A DNA stretch of 64,000 bases from Amaranthus tricolor (lineage: Eukaryota; Streptophyta; Magnoliopsida; Caryophyllales; Amaranthaceae). Positions 31,642-42,461 of the stretch are shown piece by piece. A program made the translations under genes and the position numbers. The notes under the pieces were generated by a model. That model did no database searches and had not been told where the DNA came from. It worked only from the letters and a program-made list of their open reading frames with translations. The stretch covers positions 8,837,612-8,901,611 of the forward strand of contig NC_080062.1 in NCBI RefSeq assembly GCF_026212465.1. The letters run 5' to 3'. Each line of letters starts with the position of its first letter. The stretch's first letter is position 1.

Positions 31642-32319
31642 TGAAGGAATATGTCCGTAGACATTTCCGACAATTACTAAATATAAATATATAGGATATT
31701 TATGAAGATAATAAAGTTAATTATTATTAGTAATTATATTTGCTTGCTAGAGAATAAATATAATTGGTGGGTCAATAATAATTGGACCACAACTAATATA
31801 ATTAATCCTATAAGGTCTTACAAAAGAATCAATTGAACGATAAATGACTCGGGCCCATTAGGAGTATGGGCTTGCGATCCAATTAGGTTAACAAAAGAAT
31901 CGGTTTCTTTTGACCTAGGTTACTAGTATTATATGAGGATATAATGCTAGTAGTGGAGAAGTGGGGATAATGGGATGATGGGTGTGAGTATTATAAATAT
32001 GTTTATTTAAACTCTCACGATAGACAATTCTCAATCAAAAAAAAGTTATTGAAAAAAACCAGAAAAAGCAAGAGAAACAATCTCTTCCGTTCTAGCAAAC
32101 GTTGGTGTTCAATTGATTCCGGTAGACTGAATAGAGGAGCAGCGTTTGAGGCTCTCAATATTATCTTATCGCGTTATTTTCGTGGATTTCACGCTACAAA
32201 GGTAATATAGACTAATCCTTTTATATGATTCATATGTTTGATTATGTTTATGATCCTGAGATAGATGTTAGGAAAGTGTTTCCTGAAATTCCGCTTTAAG
32301 CATCCATCGAAAACAAACA
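31642..32319 (+). repeat. Copia LTR4 (3' outer LTR, complete, 678 bp)
   Basis: TGAAGGAATATG to AAACAAACA followed by the AAAAG target duplication (32320-32324). Identical to LTR1 over the shared 576 bp. Confidence 0.92.
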
Positions 32320-32540
32320 AAAAGATACCAAAAATTCATCCCTAACAGGAACTATAAATATTATTAATCTTATTGCTAGACTTAGTATTTAATTCGTTAT
32401 TTTTATTTATTTCACTGCAAACTTTTTAAATTTTCTTATATTAAAAATATAGTAAATTAGATAATACAAATATAGCAAATTAAATGATACAATAGCCTGA
32501 AGATTTACATGATAGCAAAAGTTCAATTAGTGTAATTATA

Positions 32541-32772
32541 CTCCCTTGTTACATCAAATTTGCTCTACTTTTCATTTTATTTCGTCCTTTTAAATTAGAT
32601 TAATTTCTATTTTTAGTCATGACTCCACTCTGTTTATATTGTTAACCACACATTTAACTTTAATTTTCCTTTTATTCATACATTTTTTCAACTTTTTCAT
32701 AAAATATCACTTTATCTATTTTTTAATTCTCTTACCAATTGCATTTGGAGCAAATTGGTGGGACATGGGGAG
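32541..32772. mobile_element. Stowaway-like MITE
   Basis: Left end CTCCCTTGTTACATCAAATT after TA (32539-32540) and right-end complement CTCCCCATGTCCCACC; both ends also share a TTTGCTC block. The right TA is TG. 232 bp, non-coding. Confidence 0.52.
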
Positions 32773-32786
32773 TGCTTTAATATGTG

Positions 32787-32945
32787 CGGGGTAAAAATTG
32801 ATAAATTTTTTGAAAGCCCTGTACAATTTTTAAAAATTATGATATTTTTCTTACAATTTTGTATCTTAAATATTTAACATATACTGCGTAAATTAATATT
32901 AAGGCCCCTAACTTTTTGGGGTCATGTGCGGTGGAACATGTTGAA
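32787..32945 (+). repeat. Dispersed repeat, copy 1 (second copy at 57987-58144)
   Basis: About 160 bp, from GTAAAAATTGATAAATT through AATTAATATTAAGG to GAACATGTT, recurs with scattered differences at 57987-58144 in the same orientation. It resembles the end of a DNA transposon or a decayed element, but neither copy shows clear inverted ends or a target duplication. Confidence 0.55.
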
Positions 32946-32964
32946 CATACTTAGACTCCCTGTG

Positions 32965-33481
32965 TGTAATACCCCTATAATTAGGTCAATTTTAAAAAGG
33001 ATTTTTAAGGAAAACATAAACCAAACCTAATTATCGGAGTGTTACCGCCACATCTATTCCTGATAAGGAATAAATGTAAGGCTAAACAACTATAAAATAA
33101 TTCTATACCAACAACTAAACAACTTTTACAATTGAAAGTGATATTTTAACTTGGACATGATTACTAATAAAAACTAATTTACTAGGTAAGCCTCACTCTT
33201 ATGATTCCCCGCGTGATCAATAACCCGCAAAATAAGAATACAAGAAAAACAAGAGAAAAACTCCCAAAATGTCCCGTAAAACAGTTAAGTATAAAAAGAA
33301 TTTAAGAAAACAATATATAATTGAGTTGAAAAATAATTTTGGAAAGATAATATAAGGCTGAGTTAATAAAAATCAATTTATGAAACCAATATAATATCAC
33401 ATAAACCAATTAATTAATTTAATATTTAATATTAACCACACATATTCAATTATTAATTTGATAGTTAATAATGATAAACAA

Positions 33482-33517
<36 letters not shown>

Positions 33518-34932
33518 GTATATATCCAATTTTTTATTTGAGGGAATGAGAACGCCAGTAGGTCGAGGTTTTACCTCTATACCTACATCATCAAGAGGTC
33601 GTTACCCTAAAATAATTCATCAAGGCCGGCAGAGTAGTCTCAGGTAACCCTAGTGTGCATACCCCTTCTACTTGGATCACAACAAATAGAAGGAAAACCA
33701 AATATCCTATCAAGTAGCAGAAATAATAATGCCTGTCGGCAGCTATACTAACCAAACAGGGCAACCTGTTCATCTTCCTTATACCGTGATCAGTTTTATT
33801 TCCCTCATGTTTCACTTTACGAGATTTAATATATTTTAATAGTTAGTCGCGAGCACGCAAACATATAATCAAACATACATTATTTATTTTATTTTAGATC
33901 ATAAATTTTTTCAATAAAAAAATATATCTGAAGAATATCCAACTGAAATCTTAATTTTCAAATCACCATATTAACATCAATTCGTGGCAACAAAAATTAA
34001 TATCATAATATTTTTGTTGCAAATAAAACCGTATCTAATTTCGTTATCAAATTAATAATATCAATTTTATCGAAATAATAATTATAAATTCAAAGTATGA
34101 CAAAAATAATAGTAAATATAATTTGAGAATATATAAAACATAATATCATACAAAATAATACCATATAAAATCATGCATCTATTTAAACACATTTATTATC
34201 ACTTAGCACATAATACTAACGGGATAGTCCTAATTAGATGGACATTGAGAATTACCTTGTGAAAAGAGCCTAGAATATAAATTTACGCTACCATCAAACT
34301 TCATTTACGTACTTAACGTTCGAAGTATAATTGTTGTTTGTGATTTATAGATAGAAAATGTCTAAAGATTGAAAAATATTATCAAGGAGAAAAAGAAATT
34401 GATAATAATAAATGTAAGGAAAGACAAATGGTTGATGAGAGAAAAAGAATAAAAAGGAGAAGAAAGAAAATTAATACGGTGCAATAATTTAAAGAGTAAA
34501 TTTTGGTTAATTTATAAAAGAGGAATAATGCTTGTTAGAATTAGAGGAAAAGTGGGAAGGATGATGGAGACAAATGAGGAGTTATTTTAGGAGGTGGGGG
34601 AAGAAAGTTTAATTTTGAATTTTTTTTTTAATAAGGTATAAATGAGTTTTTCTACACTCTATTATTTTTTTTATATTAAAACTACTCTTAAATTTTTATT
34701 TTTTTGAAATTAAACATATAACTTGTTATTTTTTTAACAATTTAAAAAAAAAGATTTTATCAAACGTAAAACTTAGTTTTTTTTAACAATGTTTCTTTAA
34801 TTAAATTTTCTGTATTTTACATTTATTCCTTATCAGAAATAAATGTGGCTGTAATAATTCCATGATCAAGTTTGGTTTATGTTTTTCTTAAAAATCCTTT
34901 TTAAAATTTGACCTAATTATAGGGGTGTTACA
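32965..34932 (-). mobile_element. Probable solo LTR (Ty3/gypsy-like), 1968 bp
   Basis: Starts TG and ends CA, with long imperfect inverted tips: TGTAATACCCCTATAATTAG on the left and TGTAACACCCCTATAATTAG as the complement of the right, continuing for about 120 bp. TGTAACACCCC is a frequent start of plant gypsy LTRs, which favours the minus strand. Flanks CTGTG (32960-32964) and CTTTG (34933-34937) could be a 5-bp duplication with one change. No protein is encoded. The alternative is a foldback DNA element, given the long inverted tips. Confidence 0.5.
33482..33525. repeat. (AC)n(AT)n microsatellite
   Basis: A run of about ten AC units followed by AT units and TGTATATAT. Located inside the probable solo LTR. 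Confidence 0.9.
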
Positions 34933-35074
34933 CTTTGCTTCAACTAAGTACTACTATTCCATCTATTTTTATTTGATGTTCTCATGCATAATATTCATGT
35001 AGGTTTAAAGTTGCATTATTTAGATGATGAACATATTATTTTGGTGAATAATTAATGGTGAAAATGTGAGGATC

Positions 35075-35265
35075 ATAAATATTGTAAAATATTATAATAA
35101 AATTAGTAAATAAATATTGAGACCATAGACATTAAAAAATGTTAAAATAACTTCAATAGAAAACATGTATAGATCATAAATAGTACAAAAATATCAAAAT
35201 AAAGTTAGTGAAAAGATGAGTGATTAAAACCATAAACATTTGAAAATATTAAAATTAGAATGACT
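35075..35265. repeat. Degenerate minisatellite, about four units
   Basis: Units of about 50-55 bp built around ACCATAAACATT..AAAATATTAAAATA repeat about four times with many changes. AT-rich and non-coding. Confidence 0.45.
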
Positions 35266-35310
35266 GAGGCTAATATTATATGTAAAGATATACTCCATAT
35301 AAATAAAATG

Positions 35311-35569
35311 CACTCTCCGGAGCAAATGTTTCATTTGATTTTTAATTTATACTATTTATCGATCATTTTTAATTTTTATTTTATTCTTAATCTAAATGTC
35401 AAAATATAGTCAAGTGAAATCTTTTTTTTTTATTTATCTCAATATAGATTTTACAAATATCAAAATTTTATAATTATCAATTTGATAATTAAAAATATTT
35501 AGAGTTAAATTAGTGCAATAGATATAATGAAAAAAAAATGAACAAACAATCGATGGAAACCGGAGGGAT
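35311..35569. mobile_element. Possible Stowaway-like MITE
   Basis: Left end CACTCTCCGGAGCAAATGTT and right-end complement ATCCCTCCGGTTTCCATCG share the CTCCGG core; TA follows the right end (35570-35571) but not the left. About 259 bp. Confidence 0.35.
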
Positions 35570-36789
35570 TACTATTTAAAGACACACTATATAAAACTAT
35601 AAAAATAAAAAATAAATGGAAAATTTATAAAAAGTATATTGCAATGCAAAGTAATGATTTGGTTTGCCACTTGTTTAAGAGTTGAATTAAATATTGGGTA
35701 TAAGTTACGTATCACCATCAACATACTCCTATTTTCAAATCTTTAATTTGTAATCATTGATAAGATGACATATTTATTTGTTTCATAATTGTTACTCCAT
35801 CTAACTACCCATATCAAGTATTATTATGATTCTTAAAACTAGATTCGCCATGTTAAATTTAGTTTTTGTTTTTCGTTTATCGGGTAGTTACTTGTTGGCA
35901 ACCTAATTAGAATTCGTTTATGATGATAGGATAATTACAAATTCTTAAATTAGCTTGTTTTATAGTACGATAAGTTCTATTGAACTCTATTAACATGCTC
36001 AAGTAAGGGAGAGGAATAGGAGAGTTGTAAAGCGATTCGAGAAGGAGGGCAAGGGAGAAGATTAATATGTTTTCCATTCAAATCTTTTCAATGTTGAAAG
36101 AATTTTTTAGTATAATATGTGGAAGAATTCTCCTTATTGATTTTTTTTCCTCCATTTCCTATTCGTCGATTTAGTAAGAAAGCTATTAAAAAGCTCAAAC
36201 AAGCTAGAAAGAGAGAGAAAGGAGTTATAAAGCATATTCAAGGAGAAGACATGAAGAAGATTATTATGTTTTTCTTTGAAATATATTTTTTCAATCTTGC
36301 AAGTTTTGTATAAAATGTAAAAAAATTCTCCTTTTTAGATGACAAAAATGCAATCTTTTTATTTCCCTCCACTTTCTTTCCTCCATTTTCTTTCTTCCAA
36401 ACATAATAAATATAAGCAATTAAATTGAATAAAATAGTGTGATATAATAGTATAAGAGTAAAGATTGGTACTCCTGAATTATTGACTGTGAACTACAAAC
36501 TAAACAGGATTTCAATGAACAACTTAAAAGTTGCAATATTAATCAATAATCACATATCTAGAATTATTATTGGTAATGGTACGGATATATAATAATGAAA
36601 AATTGGTGTAATTTAGTTAAAAAACCAACTTAACAAGGTTCATGAGAATGTTTGTCCTACTTTATACTCAAAGTTTCAATAAAAACACTACTAGTTAAAA
36701 AAATGTCTTCCCAAGTTGAATCAAAGTTTATATTTTAAGTTATGCTATTAAGAGTAATTAAAAAAAAAGGTCTTCCAAAAACAACTAAT

Positions 36790-37020
36790 TTTTACCAAAT
36801 TATTTGACAAAAACAAGAAAATTTAAACTAGATGCATACTTACTAAACAAAAAGAATGTATTCACCCAATTAGTTATTAATGTGTATCAAATTAATAAAC
36901 AAAAACAATCGGAAAATTTAAACAAAAATGCATATTTGATAAAGAAAAAGAATATTTAAATCAAATTAGTTCTTAATTTGTACCAAATTAGCAAACAAAA
37001 TGCAAAATATAATGAAAGAA
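36790..37020. repeat. Tandem repeat of about 96 bp, 2.4 units
   Basis: Units contain TACCAAATTA, ACAAAAACAA, AAATTTAAAC, ATGCATA and CAATTAGTTATTAA-like blocks in the same order. AT-rich, non-coding. Confidence 0.5.
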
Positions 37021-37130
37021 CTATGAACCAAAGCAATAAACAATCGGCAATCAAACAATATTACTTCGAATTGTTATTGTAAATAAATTGAGAAAAAGAG
37101 AACAAAAAAAAAGTTTATAAAAGCTTGTTG

Positions 37131-37205
37131 TGCAACTAAGAATGGGAATCGAACTTTGGTTTGAAGTGTGAATTATTAAAGGTATTACCAACCCATTGAT
37201 AATTC
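37131..37205 (-). repeat. Possible SINE head with pol III promoter boxes
   Basis: On the minus strand a TGGGTTGGTAATACC sequence (A-box-like) is followed after about 30 bp by AGTTCGATTCCC (B-box-like), as in tRNA-derived SINEs or a decayed tRNA gene. No cloverleaf can be formed convincingly. Termini are not defined. Confidence 0.3.
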
Positions 37206-39827
37206 TCGTTCTTTTATCCATTTCTACCTTAGTTATTATTTCACAATTATTTAGTTATCTTTTTGTGCTACATATTTACTTTTCATTATAGCACAATTAT
37301 AATTTTGATGTGGTTTGTTTATTTACGGTGCCTCCCCAGGTGAGCTATATGTCTCTCACCTTTCTTCTTTGCAAGGTTCAACTATTTAGAGGAGTAGTTC
37401 AATGGTGCATATTTCTCTTTGCCTCTCTTTGAAGAAATACTGATTTAGTCTGTTTCATTTGCTCCTCCCTCCTCGAACTCTAACTGTTGAGAAATTTTAA
37501 ATTAATGACTATAACTATAACTACTAACTCATTGACATTGTTAACCTTCACATTACATCCTCTACCAAACTTTTAAATAACCAAACGTTACGTGAAGAGT
37601 ATTAAAAGCGTAGTTTGGACTTAAAACATTCTAAATAAGAGTTAAGTGCACGGGGGTGTGCCACCATTACAACTTAATTAAGCTTCAAACAAATTGGATA
37701 TGATTAAAGCAGTTAATGGCGATTAGTTGCGCCTGCTTTTGGGTTTGCTGAATTTCAGGATTGCACTTCTTTTTAATCTACTTTCTCTTTTTTTTTTTTT
37801 TTTTATTTAGATAATCATGTTTTATATTTTGATGAAATTGTACCCGTGAAGCTACTTTCTAGTATTCCAGAAAAGAGTAATGCCTTAGAAATCAGATTGA
37901 ATCAATCTAGACAACACAATTCATCTTTACCTAACTATAAATAATATGGAAAAAGCTAATGTGACACGATCTTACTATTAAGACATTTCTCATATATAGA
38001 TTAAATAGGTTAATTAATACAATTATTAGCATATGAGCTCGTTATTTTGAAGTCATCTCACTGAAAAATGATCTCTCTTTAAAGTAGCTCATAAATCTTT
38101 AATAAGATAAGTTTTTAATTAGCTTGGTGATTGAAACCTTTCTTTTCACCCTTGTAATGAAGTAAAAAATGAGACATGATTCATTAAGGTGTTCTCAACT
38201 AAAATTGCTACAAAAAAACACACAATTATTATCTACTTCGCATGTTAATTAAGCTATAAATATACACAAATTCTTAAATGAAATTGTTTCATGATGAAAC
38301 CATCTTTAGTGGCCTGATTTAATGTATATTTATCATCTTAAAGTGATCACTTATAACATCAACGTGATCACTAATAATTTAAAATAGTCACTTTTTTTAG
38401 TCTTAAAATAATCACAAATAATCATAAATTAATTACTTATAATTTTAAAATGATCAATTAATACCCAATTTATATCAACCAGTTTAATGGTGAGACAAAG
38501 TATAGTAGAATTTTTTTGATTTGATACTATTCACAAATAACAAATAAATGGTACTGACAATGAACGCAAGTTCTTTTGAAGAAACTGATATATGCTTTAA
38601 CTTAGACAAGATTCAATTCTCATTAACCCAGTAACATAGGTAACACTACCAAGCATGCATAGCTAAAAATATAATTCTAGTAGTGTTCAATTGGATCAAC
38701 CAAATATATTTTTTCTTATTCTTGCTAGCTTTTGAATTTGCTACAAATCTAATTAAAAAGTTCTACAAATTCAAAAGCAAAAATTCTCATTCTCTATAGA
38801 GAGTGGCACTGTACTGAAAAAGTGGAAACCAATGCAAAGCTCTTAAATTCAAGGAATCAGCCAAGCAGTCGTGTGCACAAAACCAGGTCAAAAGAGTGAG
38901 ACAAAAAAATCCAGAAACCAAAATCTGGAAAAGCATAAGCATCATCTAAAGTCTAAACCAAACAATGCTAAACATGGCAGTGACATACAACTTTGTTCAT
39001 CCCATTAGGCATTAGCATTAGAAGAAAGGGCCCCAAAGTTGCTTACTTTAATAAGTGATAATGGCAGCAAATAAGGCCCTTAAGCCATCATTTAACTCGC
39101 CGCTCAAGAATACTTGAAAAAAGCCCTTCTTTTTCCTCTTTCACTAGTGAAAAGCACGCACAATAAACTTTCTGTTATCACTCTAAATACTCTTTCAACA
39201 GTTTTTCAATCTATTTATTTATGTCTTTTCAAGGGAATATTAGAATATAAACTATTACATACACTTCTTTTCAACCCTTCACCTTCACTATAGGCTCATT
39301 GAACTAGAGTATATATTTAGCTTCCCACCAACACTTCTTCATCCTACTAGACCAAGTCACCGGCTAACATGAAAGGTTACAATGATATGATATTTTAGAC
39401 ATTGTAGAGTTAAGAGTTTTGGCACTTAGCAGGGTGGTTAGCCAGTTAGGGAAGATTAGATCATTATAATGATACTCTCTATCCGAAAATTATCGGATGA
39501 AGTAGGTTTGGTGCTTTTGTGAGTTTGACTTTCATTAGGGGTTATGGGTTGTACTTTTTTTTTTTTTTATTTCAAATAAAGGATATTCCTCTACTGGCAA
39601 GAGGGTGATGAGAACTGAAGGCAAAAGAGAAAGCCTTCGACTATTAGGATAACTTATGATTCTTTATAGGTTGTACTTAGGGTAGTTTAAGAGGGCATTT
39701 GTTTCATGTACACTACCAATACACTTTAAAAGAAAGACGGTACAATTGAATAACATAATACATCAAGAATGTAAATTTCATGCTTCTTAATGTAGCTTAC
39801 CTCTTCGTTGTGGATGCAGAGACAAGT

Positions 39828-42242
39828 ATGGATGGCATGAAAAGCGCGGCACATAAGCTTGCACACATAGATGAAAATGGTCCTGCAAAATGGCTTCCGA
39901 CATCTGTCCCTCCACCGGAGACACCAACTGAGTCCATGGAGTTCTTGGCAAGATCGTGGAGTGTTTCAGCCACAGAGCTCTCCAAGGCCCTCTCTACCAA
40001 CTATATCATGCCGAAAAAGCCTGAGAAGACAGCATTTGGTTTTCTTAGTGATGAACTGAATATCAATGTCAGAGATACCGTGATACCCAATGATTATGTA
40101 AATATTTATCTAACTTAAGCTCCATATAAGTCTGACTAAACAACATAATATGCAAGATACTCAAAGAAAGCTTTAAAATTTGATTATAAATACTTTTCTC
40201 ATTTTGCAGCAAGTGGAATCGCTACGAAATGGAGAGAGTCCTCCAATTTCTCCAAGACTGAGTGATGAAACAAAGGTATATACTTCTTCAGTCCTGACAT
40301 TGTTTCTTTAAATTTATCATGAGTAGAATCATAATGCTCTGTTGCTCCTGTCGCCAAGTAGAGAACTCCTTTCTAAGCATATTAAAAAGGCTGAAACCTT
40401 CAACTAAGAATTGATCATATTGCCTTAAGCATGCAGCTATGCAATAATAATGATAGAGACCAATAAAGGTGCAAGTTGAAATCCATGCAAGTACTTAAAA
40501 GTTCATCTAGCTTCTTCTTTAATAACCAATAAACCAATTTTTACATATAACACGGGTCAAAATTTTTGAAGGCCTATATAGATAAAACAGATGCTTCTGC
40601 CTTCTGGTTAACTGTTAAATGAATGAGAATAATGTTATAATTCGGTTATTCGTCAAGTGGATAATTACTGACATGGGTCAAATTTGACTAGGAACTGTTC
40701 TTACTTCATCAAGCACTGCACCCCGAGTTCCTGTCCAATCAACAGCTGCTAAGAAAGGGGGTAAGTAAAACTTCTACTTCCTTTCACTTCTGATATTGAA
40801 GAAGAGTCAATACACATATGACAGCTGTTGCGTAAAACATGATATGATTTTGCAGCTATGTAAAAGCATCATAAAAGGACGGACAATGGGAAGGCGCATG
40901 AAAGATCAAAAGGAGAAAAAGAAACATGAAATGAGAACTCACAATGCACAGCTACATGCTGCAGTGTCTGTAGCAGGAGTAGCTGCTGCTGTGGCAGCTT
41001 TAACGGCTTCAAATGCAACGTCGACTGAAATATCATCTGGACAACCAAAGATGCCATCTAAGCCGACTACTGCCCTTGCATCTGCTGCTGCACTAGTAGC
41101 ATCACACTGCATTGAAATTGCAGAGGAAATGGGAGCTGATCACCATCAGATCCTGTCAGCTGTTAATTCTGCAATAAATGCAAGGACGAATGGTGATATC
41201 ATGACCTTAACAGCAGGAGCAGCAACTGGTATGACCACAAGTTTGACATAAAGAAATAGTGCAGTTTAGTTGAATCAAAAGATGAAAATACAGAAGTATA
41301 ATTTGACATAAAGAAATAGTGCAGTTTAGTTGAATCAAAAGATGAAAATACAGAAGTATAATTTAATAGAAAAAACACCCGTAGATTTGTTTTTCCCTTT
41401 ATACACTAAACAAAACAAGTTAAACAATTATTCTAGCATCTAATCACATCTTGCAGCACTAAGAGGAGCTGCAACCCTCAAGGCAAGGTTACAGAAGGGT
41501 TATGGAGCAGCAGGTCTTACTCTAAGTGAAGAACAATCTGAAGAGGGCAGAGAATCACACTCAACGACTGCTATGAACTTTGCAATGCAGGGTGGAGAGC
41601 TTTTAAAACGTACAAGAAAAGGTAGTAAAGCAATAGACTAGTTCATATATAGGCAAACTCCTGGTTGATAGTAGGCTGACTCTTTGCAAATGTTTGATCC
41701 CAGGTGATTTACACTGGAAACAAGTGTCATTCAGCATAAATTCGACATTGGAGGTACTTACTAACAATTCTTTTGGCCCCTTTTATCTGCAAGAAAAAAC
41801 AAAACAGGATTAAGCTTGAATTACAATTTTATGAAGTGTTTGGAATAGAACATGATCTACCAGTAGTTAACCAATCTTGTTTTGCTACGCAGATAGTTGT
41901 TAAACTAAAAAGCAGGCATATGGCAGGTGCATTCACAAAAAAGAAGAAATGTAAGCAACTTAATTCTCTTCCTTCCTCGAGTAGCATGTCAAATGAGCAA
42001 TATCTTGCTCACCATCATTATATCTAACCAGCAACATTGTTTCTGCAGTTATAGTGACTGGAGTATACTCCGATATTTCAGCATGGCCTGGCAGAGAGCG
42101 AGAAGACAGTAGCGAGCAGAGAGCTTACTTCGGGATACAAACATCAGATAGGGTTATAGAATTTGAATGCAAAAACAAAGGAGAAAAACACATGTGGACT
42201 GATGGGATACAAAATTTATTGAATTGTCACATTAATATGTAA
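39828..42242 (+). CDS. VAN3-binding/FORKED-like protein, eight exons
   Basis: Family members bind the ARF-GAP VAN3/SFC at the trans-Golgi and help recycle PIN proteins during leaf vein patterning. Coding exons: 39828-40097, 40210-40275, 40692-40760, 40856-41228, 41457-41621, 41704-41753, 41893-41950 and 42049-42242, all GT..AG and in phase, giving 414 residues. The N-terminal auxin canalisation domain shows [14 protein letters not shown] and the long Ala-rich block [31 protein letters not shown] and [14 protein letters not shown]. The C-terminal plant PH-like domain begins at [20 protein letters not shown] (about residue 300) and ends near WTDGIQNLL. The ATG at 39828 is the first in the exon with a plausible context; homologues are often longer, so an upstream exon may be missing. 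Domain identity is strong. Confidence 0.9.
41242..41361. repeat. Perfect 60-bp tandem duplication in intron 4
   Basis: The 60 bp beginning TTTGACATAAAGAAATAGTG at 41242 are repeated exactly at 41302-41361. They lie just inside the intron after exon 4 of the VAN3-binding gene and do not alter splice sites. Perfect identity suggests a recent event or an assembly artefact. Confidence 0.95.
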
Positions 42243-42461
42243 AGTATGCCTGTAAGAGTTATGTTACATTACAATTTGGCTGATGTAAAACTAAAATTTC
42301 TATGATTGAGTGCAACATAAAATTAAAATTCCTGATTGCCTCTCATGCGATTAACAAAAAAAATGTTTACAACATGCAACAGTCTTTGACATGATGCTGA
42401 AATGGATCTCCAAGCATCACAACATCCGGTCATATCTATATAGAGCACGCTCTTGGTCAGG
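42243..42461. other. Shared 3' region of two convergent genes
   Basis: Only 219 bp separate the stop codon of the VAN3-binding gene (+) from that of the glyoxalase gene (-). Both 3' UTRs and polyadenylation sites must lie here or overlap into the opposite gene. Confidence 0.6.

Larger units (their letters stand above)
15993..32319 (+). mobile_element. Composite Ty1/copia retrotransposon array (16.3 kb)
   Basis: One pair of 5-bp target duplications, AAAAG at 15988-15992 and 32320-32324, encloses the whole structure. In order: LTR1 (15993-16568, 3' end lost), inverted segment (16569-16854), leader and gag-pol A, LTR2 (23300-23978), an internal remnant (23979-24546), a 5'-truncated LTR3 (24547-24902), primer site, leader and gag-pol B, and LTR4 (31642-32319, complete, 678 bp). 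LTRs begin TGAAGGAATATG and end AAACAAACA. LTR1 and LTR4 look identical over the 576 bp they share, whereas LTR2 has five differences. Internal regions A and B differ at about 24 of 1347 residues. This is what recombination between related elements, or template switching before integration, would leave. Confidence 0.92.
35572..39827. other. Intergenic DNA upstream of the VAN3-binding gene
   Basis: No host gene recognised. It holds a tandem repeat (36790-37020), a possible tRNA-like SINE head (37131-37205), and a stretch of TGATCACTTATAA-like degenerate repeats at about 38335-38465. The last few hundred bases before 39828 should contain the promoter and 5' leader of the VAN3-binding gene; a TGGATGCAG just before the ATG could be a splice acceptor of a leader intron. 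Confidence 0.45.

Noticed and set aside
36119..36313. 64-codon plus-strand frame
   Set aside because: Lysine/phenylalanine-rich product from AT-rich DNA with no homology that I recognise.
37131..37205. A functional tRNA gene
   Set aside because: A- and B-box-like sequences are present but acceptor and anticodon stems cannot be paired; kept only as a possible SINE head.
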